A DNA stretch of 64,000 nucleotides from Flavonifractor sp. An100 (GTDB lineage: Bacteria; Bacillota; Clostridia; Oscillospirales; Oscillospiraceae): contig NZ_NFMA01000007.1 in assembly GCF_002161175.1 (NCBI RefSeq), forward strand, positions 1 through 64,000. Direction: 5' to 3'. A program made the translations under genes and the position numbers. A model generated the notes under the pieces. It saw nothing but the letters and a program-made list of their open reading frames with translations. It was not told where the DNA came from and ran no database searches. Positions 42,146-50,685 of this stretch are shown here, one piece after another. Numbering within the stretch: the first letter of the stretch is position 1; each line of letters opens with the position of its first letter.

Positions 42146-45100
42146 TTACTGAGGCACATGATTCAGGTCCTGATAAAAACAGAAGCTGTTTTTACCATTT
42201 TTCTTGCTCTCGTACAGGGCGATATCCGCCTGCTGAAGCACCGCATTATAGTAGTAACCCCGGTTATACACCATGGTGACACCGATGCTGCAGGTGAGAC
42301 TATAGGTGTGATCGGTCTGCATGCGCTGCAGCAGCTGCTGCAGCCGTTCTTCCAATTGAGCCCGCTCCAGATGGCCTTTGACGAAAACCAGGAACTCATC
42401 TCCTCCCATTCTGCCAATCAGGTCCTCCTGACGGAAGGTATAGGTGAGGATCTTGGATACCTGCTTCAGGGCCCGGTCTCCCTCCAAATGGCCCATCTGA
42501 TCGTTGATTTCCTTAAAATTGTCCACATCCAGCAGCATCAAAATGCCACAGGGACCAGCTTCCTTATCAAACCGGTGGACATAGGCTGACATTTCTCGTT
42601 CAAAGGCCGCCCGGTTATATTTCCCGGTCAAGGGGTCCCGGTTGGCCGCCTCCACCTGGGCAAACTCCCGCTCCTTCTGGGCGTTGATGTCCTTGAGATA
42701 GATCAATGCAAAGGCATTTTGGGTGGTGTCCTCCCGGAAAATGTGGATCACCAGCTCCACCCACCGCAGTTCTTCTCCAATGGGGCGGCGGTAATATAGG
42801 CGTCTGGTGTTCTCACCCTGGCCCAGCAAACGGCTCCACCCTTCCCGGCTCCGGTAACTCTTGAGTTCCTTCAGCTCCTCTGCCGGCAGATACTGGGTCA
42901 ACCGCTCCTCTAACACCTGAATAAAGTGGGGCTGGCTTCCCTGGCGGTAGTCCTGGGCATAGTCCTGCCACAATCCACCCTGGGCCTTTAGCTGTCCGCT
43001 CTCCAGGTCCACTTCCGCATAGGCCACCGTCTCAGACAGCAGCGCCTGGTAGAATCCCTTCACCCGCGTACTCTCCAGCTCCATTACGCGCCGGGACTCC
43101 GTAGGCTCAGCCACCGCCACCACAGTGTCCAAATCCTGCTCCTCCCGGCCCAGATGCCGCACGGAAAGCCGAAACCACTGGTAACGCCCATCCTTCCCTT
43201 TCAGAAGGATTTCAGGCACTTGGGTATCCTCCTTGAGGCGGATACGGGAAAACAGCGAAAGGAATACGTCGTAGAAATGGGGGTGGACAATTTCCTGCTC
43301 CAACCAGCAAAGAGGGAAATTGGATTCATGCCGCTCGCCTCCCGCCAGCAGGGTGCGCTCGGTATGAAAGAAGATGGTTTTGTTCAGTTCGTTATACTCA
43401 AACACATCCTGCTCGTTGACGTCCGTCATAAATTTAGGCCGTTCGATGTCGCTGATGATCCGGTGATATCCCCTCAGACAGATTTTCCCGTCCTCATCCC
43501 GTCCCCGGACTCCCGTACAGCGGACCACCACCTCCCCGAGCTGGGGATGCTTCCAGGTGTATTCCAGCTGGACCACCCGCCCACTGTTAATCATCTGGCT
43601 GACCGATTGATTGACATAGTGGTAGTACCCGTCATTGACCCGGCTGTACCAGAATTGGTAGCACTCCTGAGCGTCTAGCGTGTCGGTTACTCCCATCACC
43701 TGATACATGGTGTCATCCGCTATCATCTCCCACTGGCCGTTTTCAGGATCGAAGCGAATGACCCAAAGCCCCACGCCGATATTGTTCAGGATATCGCAAT
43801 AGGGCGTGTTGAGCAAAGCGTGGTAGCGCTGCTCGTTGCGGTTCTGACGGATGCGGTTGGTGAGGAAGTAGGACAGCACCCGGATCTGGGAATCATCCTG
43901 GATGGAGTAGCGGGGGTTGTCCACCCCTACAAATCCAATGACCTGTTCGTTAATCCGGATGGGCACCGCAATCAGACGGCTGATGTGCTGGGACTGGAGG
44001 ACCTGCCACTCATAGGGGCTGGTTTTTCGCAGGGTATCCAGATTCAGAATAATCACCGACTGGTCCCGTTCAAAGCGCTTCACCCAGCGCTCCATGGCCT
44101 TGGGAGGCACTTGTTGTAAATTCTCCTTTTGGGGCACCACGTTGGAGGCACACCACTCAACAGTATTCTTCCAATGGTCTGACTGGAGAGAATCCGGCGC
44201 AAAGAGGTAGGCCCGGTCTGCCTGATAAAATTCCCCCACCGAGGCCAGTACGTTCTCGATTGCCTTTGCGCAATCAAGATTGCGGGCCAGGATACGGCTG
44301 TACTCCACCACTTTTTCCCCAAATGCCAGTCGTTCCTTTACATTTTGGCTAATGATCTCGTGCTTGGTCACATCCAGAGCTACCTCCAGACGCACCCGCT
44401 TTCCCCGATAGGTCATCATTTTGTCTTTGAGAATAAAATGGCGCCCGCAATATTCATTTTTCCGATCCCAGATATAGAAATCGTCGGGTTTCAGGCACTG
44501 ATTGGTACAGAAGGGGCAGGGCTCATCTCTGCCTTGGAGAACTTTATAGCACTTTTTGCCCTTATAATCTCTCAGGCCAAACAGCCGCTGTCCCGCCGGA
44601 TTTAAGTAGTACAGCTCATAGGTCTCCAGATCGCTGACATAGAAGATGTCGTTTTCCGTCTCCATGATGGCCTGGACAAGCTCCTCCTCCGGCCACTGCT
44701 CCATGGGGACCTGTTCCAGATCCAGACTGTGGGGATAGGCGCGTTCCCGAAGCAACCGCTGCTGAAACGCTTCGCTGTCCTCTTCCATATACAGCCTCTG
44801 AAACTCCCCAGGGGGCACTGGCCGCGAGAACAGAAAGCCCTGGACCAAATTGGGCCGCAGTTCCTCCAGCACGGCCAGCTCTTCCGTGGTCTCCACACCT
44901 TCGCAGCACACCCGGATTTGAGAGCTCTCCGCCAGCTCCAGCATGTTGCTCAGCAGCCGGTAGTTATAGGCGCTGTGCTGGATATTGCTGATAAAGCAGC
45001 GGTCAATTTTGATCTCATCGATTTCCAGCTGCTTCAGCCGCCCCAAGCTGGAGTAGCCCGTGCCAAAGTCATCCACGGAGATCTCGATCCCCACCTGCTT

Positions 45101-46426
45101 CCACTGGCGGAAGATCTCGTTGAGGTAGGGGTAGTCCAGCATCTCCATGCTCTCGGTCACTTCCACAATGAGGGCGCTGCCCGGCAGGCCGCTGTCCCGC
45201 ACCGCCTTGAGCACCGACTCGGTGACGTCCGATTGGCAGAACTGGATATAGGACATGTTGATGCTCACTCGCATGTCCGGAATCTTCTGCCGCCACTGCT
45301 TACACTGTTCCAGTGCCGTATTTAACACCCACACGCCTACAGGGCAAATCAGCTTGCTCTGCTCCAAAATGGGGACAAATTCTCCCGGGGAGACATCTCC
45401 TCTCCGGGGAGAGCGGTAGCGCAGCAGCGCCTCCGCCCCGTGGAGACGGAAGCCGTGAAGGGCGATCTGGGGCTGGTAACACAGGGAGAAGCCGGAGAAG
45501 CCATCCTGTACACTTTTTTGCAGGTCTTCCTTCAGCTCCAGGGCCGCCAGGTCCTTTTCATAGTCCTCCGCAGAGAAAAACCATAGCAGATTCTTTCCCT
45601 GGGCCTTGGCGTAGTCCAGGGAGTTTTCCGCATACTGGTACAGAGTTCCCCCATCCGGAACCAAATACTCCCGAAAGGGAACACAGCCGCCGGACAAGGT
45701 ACACTGTCCCTCCAGCCGGCGCTGCACCTGGGAAAACAGTGCGTCCACCGCATCGGCGTCCCGCTGGGGCAGAACAACGGCAAAGCAATCTCCGTTGACC
45801 CGGTAGATCCGCTGAGTCCCGTCTGTGGCGTCCTCCAGGGAGGCAACCACCCGCTTGAGCACCTGGTCTCCATATTCCCGGCCGTTTTTCAGATTGATAG
45901 CTTTTAGATTATCTACGCCAACCAGCAGTAAAAAGCCGTCCAGTTCCCCTTCCAGAACCGCCTCCAGCTCCCGCTTCAATACCTCCATGGTAAAGGCTCC
46001 GGTCAGGCGATCGGCCTTGATGGTGCTGGCCGAGTCGGATACCCGCCCCATCATCCACATGGGCCGGCCCTGTTCATCCACATGGGTCTTGCCCCGGCAG
46101 CTAATCCAGGTCACATCTCCCGCCCGGTCGATGACCCGATACTCCATGTTATGGATCAGCTTCTCGCCCCGCATTACCTGGTCCAAATCCTGCTCCAGCG
46201 CCGGCAAATCCCGGGGATAGACCATGTCGCACCAGTCTGCAATCGTGCAGAATTTTTTCCCTCCCTGTAAAATCGGGTAACGAGCCTGGATATCCCCAGA
46301 AAAATAGAGGGTCCCGGAACCAAAGTCCCAGAAAAAGAAATATTCGTCTGAGCTCTCACTGAGAAAATTCAGGACATTCCGCCACAATCCAATTCCCTTT
46401 TCCCTTCCCAGTTCAAATTCCATCAT
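42146..46426 (-). CDS. multi-sensor EAL/GGDEF cyclic-di-GMP protein
   Basis: A 1426-residue soluble protein. The order is: PAS-like sensor (about 25-130); degenerate GGDEF (about 140-300) with NGDCF where GGDEF is expected; EAL phosphodiesterase domain (about 310-560) with intact EALLR (331) and DDFGTGYSSL; PAS with a CPFCTNQC Cys cluster (about 585-690); GAF (about 700-880); two or three further PAS-like stretches; and a C-terminal GGDEF (about 1258-1420) with intact MGGDEF near 1340 and RxxD absent. It can in principle both make and break c-di-GMP. No transmembrane segment, so it senses cytoplasmic signals. ATG 46426 or 46423 follows AGGAGAGAAG. Confidence 0.93.
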   Translation of the reverse strand: MMEFELGREKGIGLWRNVLNFLSESSDEYFFFWDFGSGTLYFSGDIQARYPILQGGKKFCTIADWCDMVYPRDLPALEQDLDQVMRGEKLIHNMEYRVIDRAGDVTWISCRGKTHVDEQGRPMWMMGRVSDSASTIKADRLTGAFTMEVLKRELEAVLEGELDGFLLLVGVDNLKAINLKNGREYGDQVLKRVVASLEDATDGTQRIYRVNGDCFAVVLPQRDADAVDALFSQVQRRLEGQCTLSGGCVPFREYLVPDGGTLYQYAENSLDYAKAQGKNLLWFFSAEDYEKDLAALELKEDLQKSVQDGFSGFSLCYQPQIALHGFRLHGAEALLRYRSPRRGDVSPGEFVPILEQSKLICPVGVWVLNTALEQCKQWRQKIPDMRVSINMSYIQFCQSDVTESVLKAVRDSGLPGSALIVEVTESMEMLDYPYLNEIFRQWKQVGIEISVDDFGTGYSSLGRLKQLEIDEIKIDRCFISNIQHSAYNYRLLSNMLELAESSQIRVCCEGVETTEELAVLEELRPNLVQGFLFSRPVPPGEFQRLYMEEDSEAFQQRLLRERAYPHSLDLEQVPMEQWPEEELVQAIMETENDIFYVSDLETYELYYLNPAGQRLFGLRDYKGKKCYKVLQGRDEPCPFCTNQCLKPDDFYIWDRKNEYCGRHFILKDKMMTYRGKRVRLEVALDVTKHEIISQNVKERLAFGEKVVEYSRILARNLDCAKAIENVLASVGEFYQADRAYLFAPDSLQSDHWKNTVEWCASNVVPQKENLQQVPPKAMERWVKRFERDQSVIILNLDTLRKTSPYEWQVLQSQHISRLIAVPIRINEQVIGFVGVDNPRYSIQDDSQIRVLSYFLTNRIRQNRNEQRYHALLNTPYCDILNNIGVGLWVIRFDPENGQWEMIADDTMYQVMGVTDTLDAQECYQFWYSRVNDGYYHYVNQSVSQMINSGRVVQLEYTWKHPQLGEVVVRCTGVRGRDEDGKICLRGYHRIISDIERPKFMTDVNEQDVFEYNELNKTIFFHTERTLLAGGERHESNFPLCWLEQEIVHPHFYDVFLSLFSRIRLKEDTQVPEILLKGKDGRYQWFRLSVRHLGREEQDLDTVVAVAEPTESRRVMELESTRVKGFYQALLSETVAYAEVDLESGQLKAQGGLWQDYAQDYRQGSQPHFIQVLEERLTQYLPAEELKELKSYRSREGWSRLLGQGENTRRLYYRRPIGEELRWVELVIHIFREDTTQNAFALIYLKDINAQKEREFAQVEAANRDPLTGKYNRAAFEREMSAYVHRFDKEAGPCGILMLLDVDNFKEINDQMGHLEGDRALKQVSKILTYTFRQEDLIGRMGGDEFLVFVKGHLERAQLEERLQQLLQRMQTDHTYSLTCSIGVTMVYNRGYYYNAVLQQADIALYESKKNGKNSFCFYQDLNHVPQ

Positions 46427-46483
46427 TCTTCTCTCCTGTTTCCGCTCTTATACATACCTGCTGCGGCACATGTATACATCGTC

Positions 46484-46512
46484 ATTATAACCTGCCCGTT
46501 TCCCTTCCGCAA
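46484..46512 (-). promoter_or_regulatory. promoter of the EAL/GGDEF gene
   Basis: TTGCGG and a perfect TATAAT on the minus strand are 17 bases apart, 58 bases from the start codon. Confidence 0.7.
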
Positions 46513-46598
46513 GGCCCTAGGGCTTTCTGCCGCCTGGATGTACGGCTTTGAGCATCTTTTCCCAGCTCTCGCTCCATAGGTAGGAGGGGATTATCCAG

Positions 46599-46919
46599 AT
46601 GCGACAGGTCATTACCAACTACTGGCTGCAGTGGCTGTGCGCCTGCTGCGGGGCGGGATTGTGCGCCTGGCTGCGGCTTGTGCGGCGCCGGCTGCGCCAA
46701 ACCGACCAGCGGCAGCAGGCCGCAGAACGTGGGATTCGGGCCCTGCTCCGGGACCGGATCGTCCAGGCCTACTACCACTATTCCGAGCGGGGCTGGATCA
46801 CGCTCCACGGCCTGGAAAATGTGGAGGCCCTGTATCGGGAGTACCACGCCCTGGGCGGCAACGGTCCGGTGACCAAGCTGGTGGAGGATTTACGCACTCT
46901 GGAGGTCCGCGACCAATGA
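46599..46919 (+). CDS. phage-type small protein with N-terminal membrane segment
   Basis: A 106-residue protein beginning MRQVITNYWLQWLCACCGAGLCAW (membrane segment), then a basic stretch and a C-terminal domain with RIVQAYYHYSERGWITLHGLENVEALYREYHALGGNG. Similar proteins precede holins in prophages of Clostridia. The ATG follows TAGGAGGGG. First gene of the isolated lysis cassette. Function unknown. Confidence 0.82.
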   Translation: MRQVITNYWLQWLCACCGAGLCAWLRLVRRRLRQTDQRQQAAERGIRALLRDRIVQAYYHYSERGWITLHGLENVEALYREYHALGGNGPVTKLVEDLRTLEVRDQ

Positions 46920-46954
46920 CCGTCCCTGAGACGGGAGGAGGTGAAGTGTAAGCC

Positions 46955-47218
46955 GTGGAATTTGGAGTGGCATCGGTGGCGGCCATTACCGTCATCTGTT
47001 ACCTGGCCGGACTGGTGGTGAAGGCCACCCCCTGGAACAATGACTCCTTTATCCCCATCGTCTGCGGGGCGGCGGGGGGCCTGCTGGGCCTGGCAGCCCT
47101 GTACCTCCCCCTGCCGGATTTTCCCGCGGGGGACCCCCTCACCGCCACAGCGGTGGGCATTGTATCCGGTCTGGCCGCCACCGGCCTGGACCAGGCGAAA
47201 AAGCAGCTCAACCATTGA
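46955..47218 (+). CDS. phage holin-like protein
   Basis: An 87-residue protein with three hydrophobic segments (about 3-20, 30-50, 62-78), ending in a charged tail (DQAKKQLNH). Size and plan fit small phage holins that permeabilise the membrane for an endolysin. GTG 46955 is the first start after an in-frame stop, with GGGAGGAGG upstream at slightly long spacing. It is followed by a small gene and an amidase. Confidence 0.85.
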   Translation: MEFGVASVAAITVICYLAGLVVKATPWNNDSFIPIVCGAAGGLLGLAALYLPLPDFPAGDPLTATAVGIVSGLAATGLDQAKKQLNH

Positions 47219-47245
47219 CGCTCACACTGGAAAGGAGAAGCAACC

Positions 47246-47509
47246 ATGAAGCAGCACCTGTATGAAATTTACACCCTGACCCGGGACAACCAGGCCCCCG
47301 ATCTGACCATCGGTCTGGCCCTGTACCGTGACCAGCACCCCGGCCTGCTCACTCAGGAGGAGGACCGGGCCATCCGGGAGTTTATGGGCCGCCACGGCCA
47401 GGAGCTCTCTGAGGCCTTCCCCGACCGCGCCGCCTTTGACGCAGCCGTGGAGGCCGGTCTGGCCGCCGACGCCGCCCTGGAGCAGACGGACGGCAAAGAG
47501 CAGGCTTGA
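47246..47509 (+). CDS. small acidic protein in the lysis cassette, unknown
   Basis: An 87-residue soluble acidic protein (MKQHLYEIYTLTRDNQAPD, then LTQEEDRAIREFMGRHGQEL). The ATG follows AAAGGAGAAGCAACC. It lies between holin and amidase with short gaps, so it belongs to the same transcript. No domain is recognised. Confidence 0.78.
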   Translation: MKQHLYEIYTLTRDNQAPDLTIGLALYRDQHPGLLTQEEDRAIREFMGRHGQELSEAFPDRAAFDAAVEAGLAADAALEQTDGKEQA

Positions 47510-47557
47510 GGAACCATCTCCATGTGCCCGGCATAGAATGGAATCGGAGGTGAGCCC

Positions 47558-48325
47558 ATGAATCTGCGCAAGCAGCTTTTGACCGAAAATGATTGCTACC
47601 GCTCTGGCCGCTCCCTTCGTCCCAAGGGGGTAATGGTCCACTCCACGGGGGCCAACAACCCCAATCTGTGCCGCTATGTGGCCCCCAACGACGGTCTGTT
47701 GGGCCAGCCCTCCCTGCGCCACTGGAACCAGCCGGGCACCGGGGCCTGCGTCCACGCCTTTATCGGCAAGCTGGCTGACGGCAGCATCGCCGCCTACCAG
47801 ACCCTGCCCTGGACCATGCGGGGCTGGCACGCGGCCAGTGGGGACAAGGGCAGCGCCAACGACACCCACATCTCCTTTGAGATCTGTGAGGATAACCTGG
47901 GGGACGAGGGCTATTTTCAGGCAGTGTACCGCCAGGCCGTGGAGCTGACCGCCTATCTGTGCAAGGAATTTGACCTGGATCCTCTGGCGGACGGCGTGGT
48001 TATCTGCCACAGCGAGGGCCACAGCCGGGGCATCGCCAGCAACCACGCCGACGTGATGCACTGGTTCCCCAAATTTGGGAAAACCATGGACACCTTCCGG
48101 GCTGATGTGGCCCGGGAGCTGGAAGGAGACGAGCAAGTGACACAGGAGCAATTTGACCAGCTGATGGACAACTGGCTCAAACGTCAGGCCCAGCAGTCCG
48201 CCTCTTCCTGGGCCACCCCCATTTTAAAGCAGGCGGCCGCTGCCGGCCTCACCGACGGCACCCGACCCCAGGCCTTTGCCACCCGGCAGGAGGTGGCGGC
48301 CATGGTGCTGGCCAGCAAAAGTTGA
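47558..48325 (+). CDS. N-acetylmuramoyl-L-alanine amidase (phage-type endolysin)
   Basis: A 255-residue amidase_2/PGRP-fold protein: MVHSTGANNPNL (zinc His), GACVHAFIGKLADGSIAAYQTLPW, SFEICEDNL, and ICHSEGHSRGIASNHADVMHWF (further His). The C-terminal part from about residue 220, WATPILKQAAAAGLTDGTRPQAFATRQEVAAMVL, resembles one S-layer-homology-like unit for wall binding. No signal peptide, so export would need the holin. The ATG follows GGAGGTGAGCCC. Confidence 0.92.
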   Translation: MNLRKQLLTENDCYRSGRSLRPKGVMVHSTGANNPNLCRYVAPNDGLLGQPSLRHWNQPGTGACVHAFIGKLADGSIAAYQTLPWTMRGWHAASGDKGSANDTHISFEICEDNLGDEGYFQAVYRQAVELTAYLCKEFDLDPLADGVVICHSEGHSRGIASNHADVMHWFPKFGKTMDTFRADVARELEGDEQVTQEQFDQLMDNWLKRQAQQSASSWATPILKQAAAAGLTDGTRPQAFATRQEVAAMVLASKS

Positions 48326-48350
48326 TATGGGCCTGGTCCCATGAACAGCA

Positions 48351-48384
48351 AAACGCCCCGGGCAATCGCCCGGGGCGTTTTTAT
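48351..48384. terminator. bidirectional terminator after the lysis cassette
   Basis: AAACGCCCCGGGC pairs with GCCCGGGGCGTTT around AATC, followed by TTATAT. The histidine kinase gene ends five bases away on the other strand. Confidence 0.9.
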
Positions 48385-48388
48385 ATGC

Positions 48389-49738
48389 TCAGCCGCCCGC
48401 ACAGGGCAGCACCGCCTTGACCACCAGTCCCCCCTGGGGGCGGTTGTAAGCGGTAATGGTCCCTCCGTGGGCCCGGATGATGCTCCGGCAGATGGACAGC
48501 CCCAGGCCGGACACCTTCCGCCCCCGGTCTGAGGTGTACAGGGGCTCAAAAATCTGGCGCAGCTGCTCGGGGGGCACCCCCTGGCCGTTGTCCCCAAACT
48601 CCAGCACCAGGTCTGCCCCCTCCTGGCGGCACACCACCAGCAGCCGCAGCTCCTTGGCGCCGCTGTGCTGGATGCTGTTGCTGATGAGGTTTCCAAAGTA
48701 CCGGCGCATGTGGGGGGCATTACAGATGAGCCGGGCCTTGGGACAGCGGCACTCCACCTCCAGGCTCACGCCCGCGTCCCCCAGCTCCTCCTGGTACTCC
48801 TCCCGCAGATTGTCGCACAGCTGCTGGGCGGTGACCACCTCCATAGTGGCCTTGTCCCGCAGGCCGGCATCCAGATAGGTATCAAACTCATCCACAATGG
48901 ATTGGATAGCCACACCTTTGTCATGGATGCCATGGAGGTACCGCTCCCGCTTCTCCGGCGTGAGGGAGGCATTGAGCAGCCGCTCGGAGTAGCCCAGCAC
49001 CGAGGTCAGGGGGGTCTTGATGTCGTGGGAGATGGAGGCGATGAGCCGCCGCTCCGAGCGCTCCTTAGCCTGAAGGGCCTCAGTCAGGTCGGCAAAGGTG
49101 TTTTGCAGCTTGCCCACCTCGTCCTGCCTGGGACTGCGGGGGGGCAGGCTGCCCTGTTCCCAATACTCCCGTATGATGCGCCGCAGGCCCATAATGGGGG
49201 AGACCAGCAGCAGGTAGAGCATGACTCCCGCAACCACCAAAATGATCAGGTTGAAGAGCGCCAGCCCCCAGAAAGCCCGGTGCCCCACCGCCTCGATCAG
49301 ATCCTGTCGGCTGAGGGTACGGCTCCACACCAGCACCTGCAGCTCCGTTTCGCTGTCCACCTGGGCTGTGGCTGTGCCCGACATGGTCAGCTGTGCGCCG
49401 GTCCAGTCCGGGGGGAATACCTGTGCCAGCACCGTCCCCTGGCTGTCCTGGACGCTGCATCCCACCCCCCGCTGGCTGAGAAATTCCTCCAGCCCCGAGC
49501 AGTCCCCCCGGCTCCCCTCCAAAAAGGAGGCCACCTGCCGGGCCTGCTCCTGGGCCGTCCCCATGGCGGCGTCATAGGTGTCCCCCACGTAGTCCCGGAG
49601 GTAGCGGAGAAACCAGGAGAAGGTCAGCGCCCAGCCCAGCACCGCCAGGGCCAGCAGGGCAAAGATCATCTTCCGGGACAGTTTGGCGCTCAGCCAGCCC
49701 GCCCCGGGAAACCGCCAGCGGCGGCGTTCACCCTCCAT
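48389..49738 (-). CDS. sensor histidine kinase
   Basis: A 449-residue membrane kinase: TM1 about 23-45, an extracytoplasmic sensor of roughly 110 residues, TM2 about 157-180, HAMP, then HisKA with phospho-acceptor His in SISHDIKTPLTSVLGYSERL and an HATPase domain (NLISNSIQHSG, EFGDNGQGVP, GLGLSICRSIIRAHGG). ATG 49738 overlaps the regulator gene by 11 bases, with GAGGAGAGG upstream. Pair of the OmpR-type regulator; probably controls the divergent MMPL operon. Confidence 0.93.
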   Translation of the reverse strand: MEGERRRWRFPGAGWLSAKLSRKMIFALLALAVLGWALTFSWFLRYLRDYVGDTYDAAMGTAQEQARQVASFLEGSRGDCSGLEEFLSQRGVGCSVQDSQGTVLAQVFPPDWTGAQLTMSGTATAQVDSETELQVLVWSRTLSRQDLIEAVGHRAFWGLALFNLIILVVAGVMLYLLLVSPIMGLRRIIREYWEQGSLPPRSPRQDEVGKLQNTFADLTEALQAKERSERRLIASISHDIKTPLTSVLGYSERLLNASLTPEKRERYLHGIHDKGVAIQSIVDEFDTYLDAGLRDKATMEVVTAQQLCDNLREEYQEELGDAGVSLEVECRCPKARLICNAPHMRRYFGNLISNSIQHSGAKELRLLVVCRQEGADLVLEFGDNGQGVPPEQLRQIFEPLYTSDRGRKVSGLGLSICRSIIRAHGGTITAYNRPQGGLVVKAVLPCAGG

Positions 49739-50456
49739 GGTCCTCTCCTCCCGTCTGCTCCTCATAGCCGCTCTTGGTGACAAACCGGTAGCCCGACCCC
49801 CAGATGGTCTTGATGTAGGCCCACTCCGGGTCCAGCTTGGTGCGCAGGTTCTTGATGTTGATGGCTACCGTGCCCACGTCCCCGTAGTCGGTCTCCCACA
49901 CGTCCCGGAAAATCTGTTCCCGGGACAGGGTCCGTCCGGCGTTGCGCATCAGGTAGGCCAGCAGGTCAAATTCCCGGGTGGACAGCTCCACCCTCCGCCC
50001 CTGCCGCTTCACCAGGCGCTGGGCGGGGTCCAGCCAGATCTCTCCGATGGTGATGGGCGCCTCCTCCCGCCGGGGGGCGGCACCGCCCAGCCGGGCGCTG
50101 GTGCGCAGATGGGCCTGGACTCGGGCGGCCAGCTCCTCCAGGGCAAAGGGCTTGGTCAGGTAGTCGTCCGCTCCCAGACCGAGGCCCTCCACAATGTCCG
50201 CCACGCTGTCCTTGGCACTGAGGAAGAGGATGGGGCAGTTTACCCGGTCCCGGATCTGGCGGCATACCTCCAGCCCGCTGATGCCCTTCATCATAATGTC
50301 CAGCAGGATCAGGTCAAAGGACTCCTCCTCCAGCCGCTTCAGGGCCCGCTCGCCGCTGCCCGCGGTGGTCACCTCCATGCCCCGCTCCCCCAGCACGTCG
50401 CTCACCAGCTCCAAAATGGACGCGTCGTCGTCCACCGCTAAGATCCGTGCTGCCAT
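49728..50456 (-). CDS. OmpR-family response regulator
   Basis: A 242-residue protein: receiver domain with acidic pocket (AVDDDAS), phospho-acceptor Asp in ILLDIMMKGISG and Lys in YLTKPF, then a winged-helix DNA-binding domain (LSTREFDLLAYLMRNAGRTLSREQIF, ending IWGSGYRFV). The ATG follows AGGAGGGGAAC. Operon with the kinase; divergent from the MMPL gene, and the shared gap carries spaced TTATTAAG repeats. Confidence 0.95.
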   Translation of the reverse strand: MAARILAVDDDASILELVSDVLGERGMEVTTAGSGERALKRLEEESFDLILLDIMMKGISGLEVCRQIRDRVNCPILFLSAKDSVADIVEGLGLGADDYLTKPFALEELAARVQAHLRTSARLGGAAPRREEAPITIGEIWLDPAQRLVKRQGRRVELSTREFDLLAYLMRNAGRTLSREQIFRDVWETDYGDVGTVAINIKNLRTKLDPEWAYIKTIWGSGYRFVTKSGYEEQTGGEDHGG

Positions 50457-50545
50457 AGCTGTTCCCCTCCTCCCGGCGTTCCTGGCGCCGCAATGGTTCT
50501 GTTTTCCTTATTATAGCAGACCCCTTTCCCCGTGACCATGAAGAA

Positions 50546-50595
50546 TTATTAAGCCACCGGGGCCATTTATTAAGGATTATTAGGAATGGCCCCGG
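50546..50595. promoter_or_regulatory. candidate response-regulator binding region
   Basis: TTATTAAG occurs at 50546-50553 and 50567-50574, and TTATTAG at 50577-50583, i.e. 21 and 10 bases apart (two and one helical turns), all on one face. CCGGGGCCAT (50557-50566) and ATGGCCCCGG (50586-50595) form an inverted repeat around the second and third. The region ends five bases before the MMPL -35 box. Confidence 0.6.
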
Positions 50596-50599
50596 CGCG

Positions 50600-50629
50600 T
50601 TGACTTTCCTCCCGGGGGAAGCATACAAT
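50600..50629 (+). promoter_or_regulatory. MMPL operon promoter
   Basis: TTGACT and TACAAT separated by 18 bases, 57 bases before the chosen start. Confidence 0.7.
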
Positions 50630-50685
50630 TTACCAACGGAACGGGGCCTCTCCCCGTCAGTATCCCATTAAAGAGGGTGAACCAT

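Noticed and set aside
46427-48388. Complete prophage
   Set aside because: Only the lysis genes are present; no integrase, terminase, capsid, tail or attachment repeats in the flanks.
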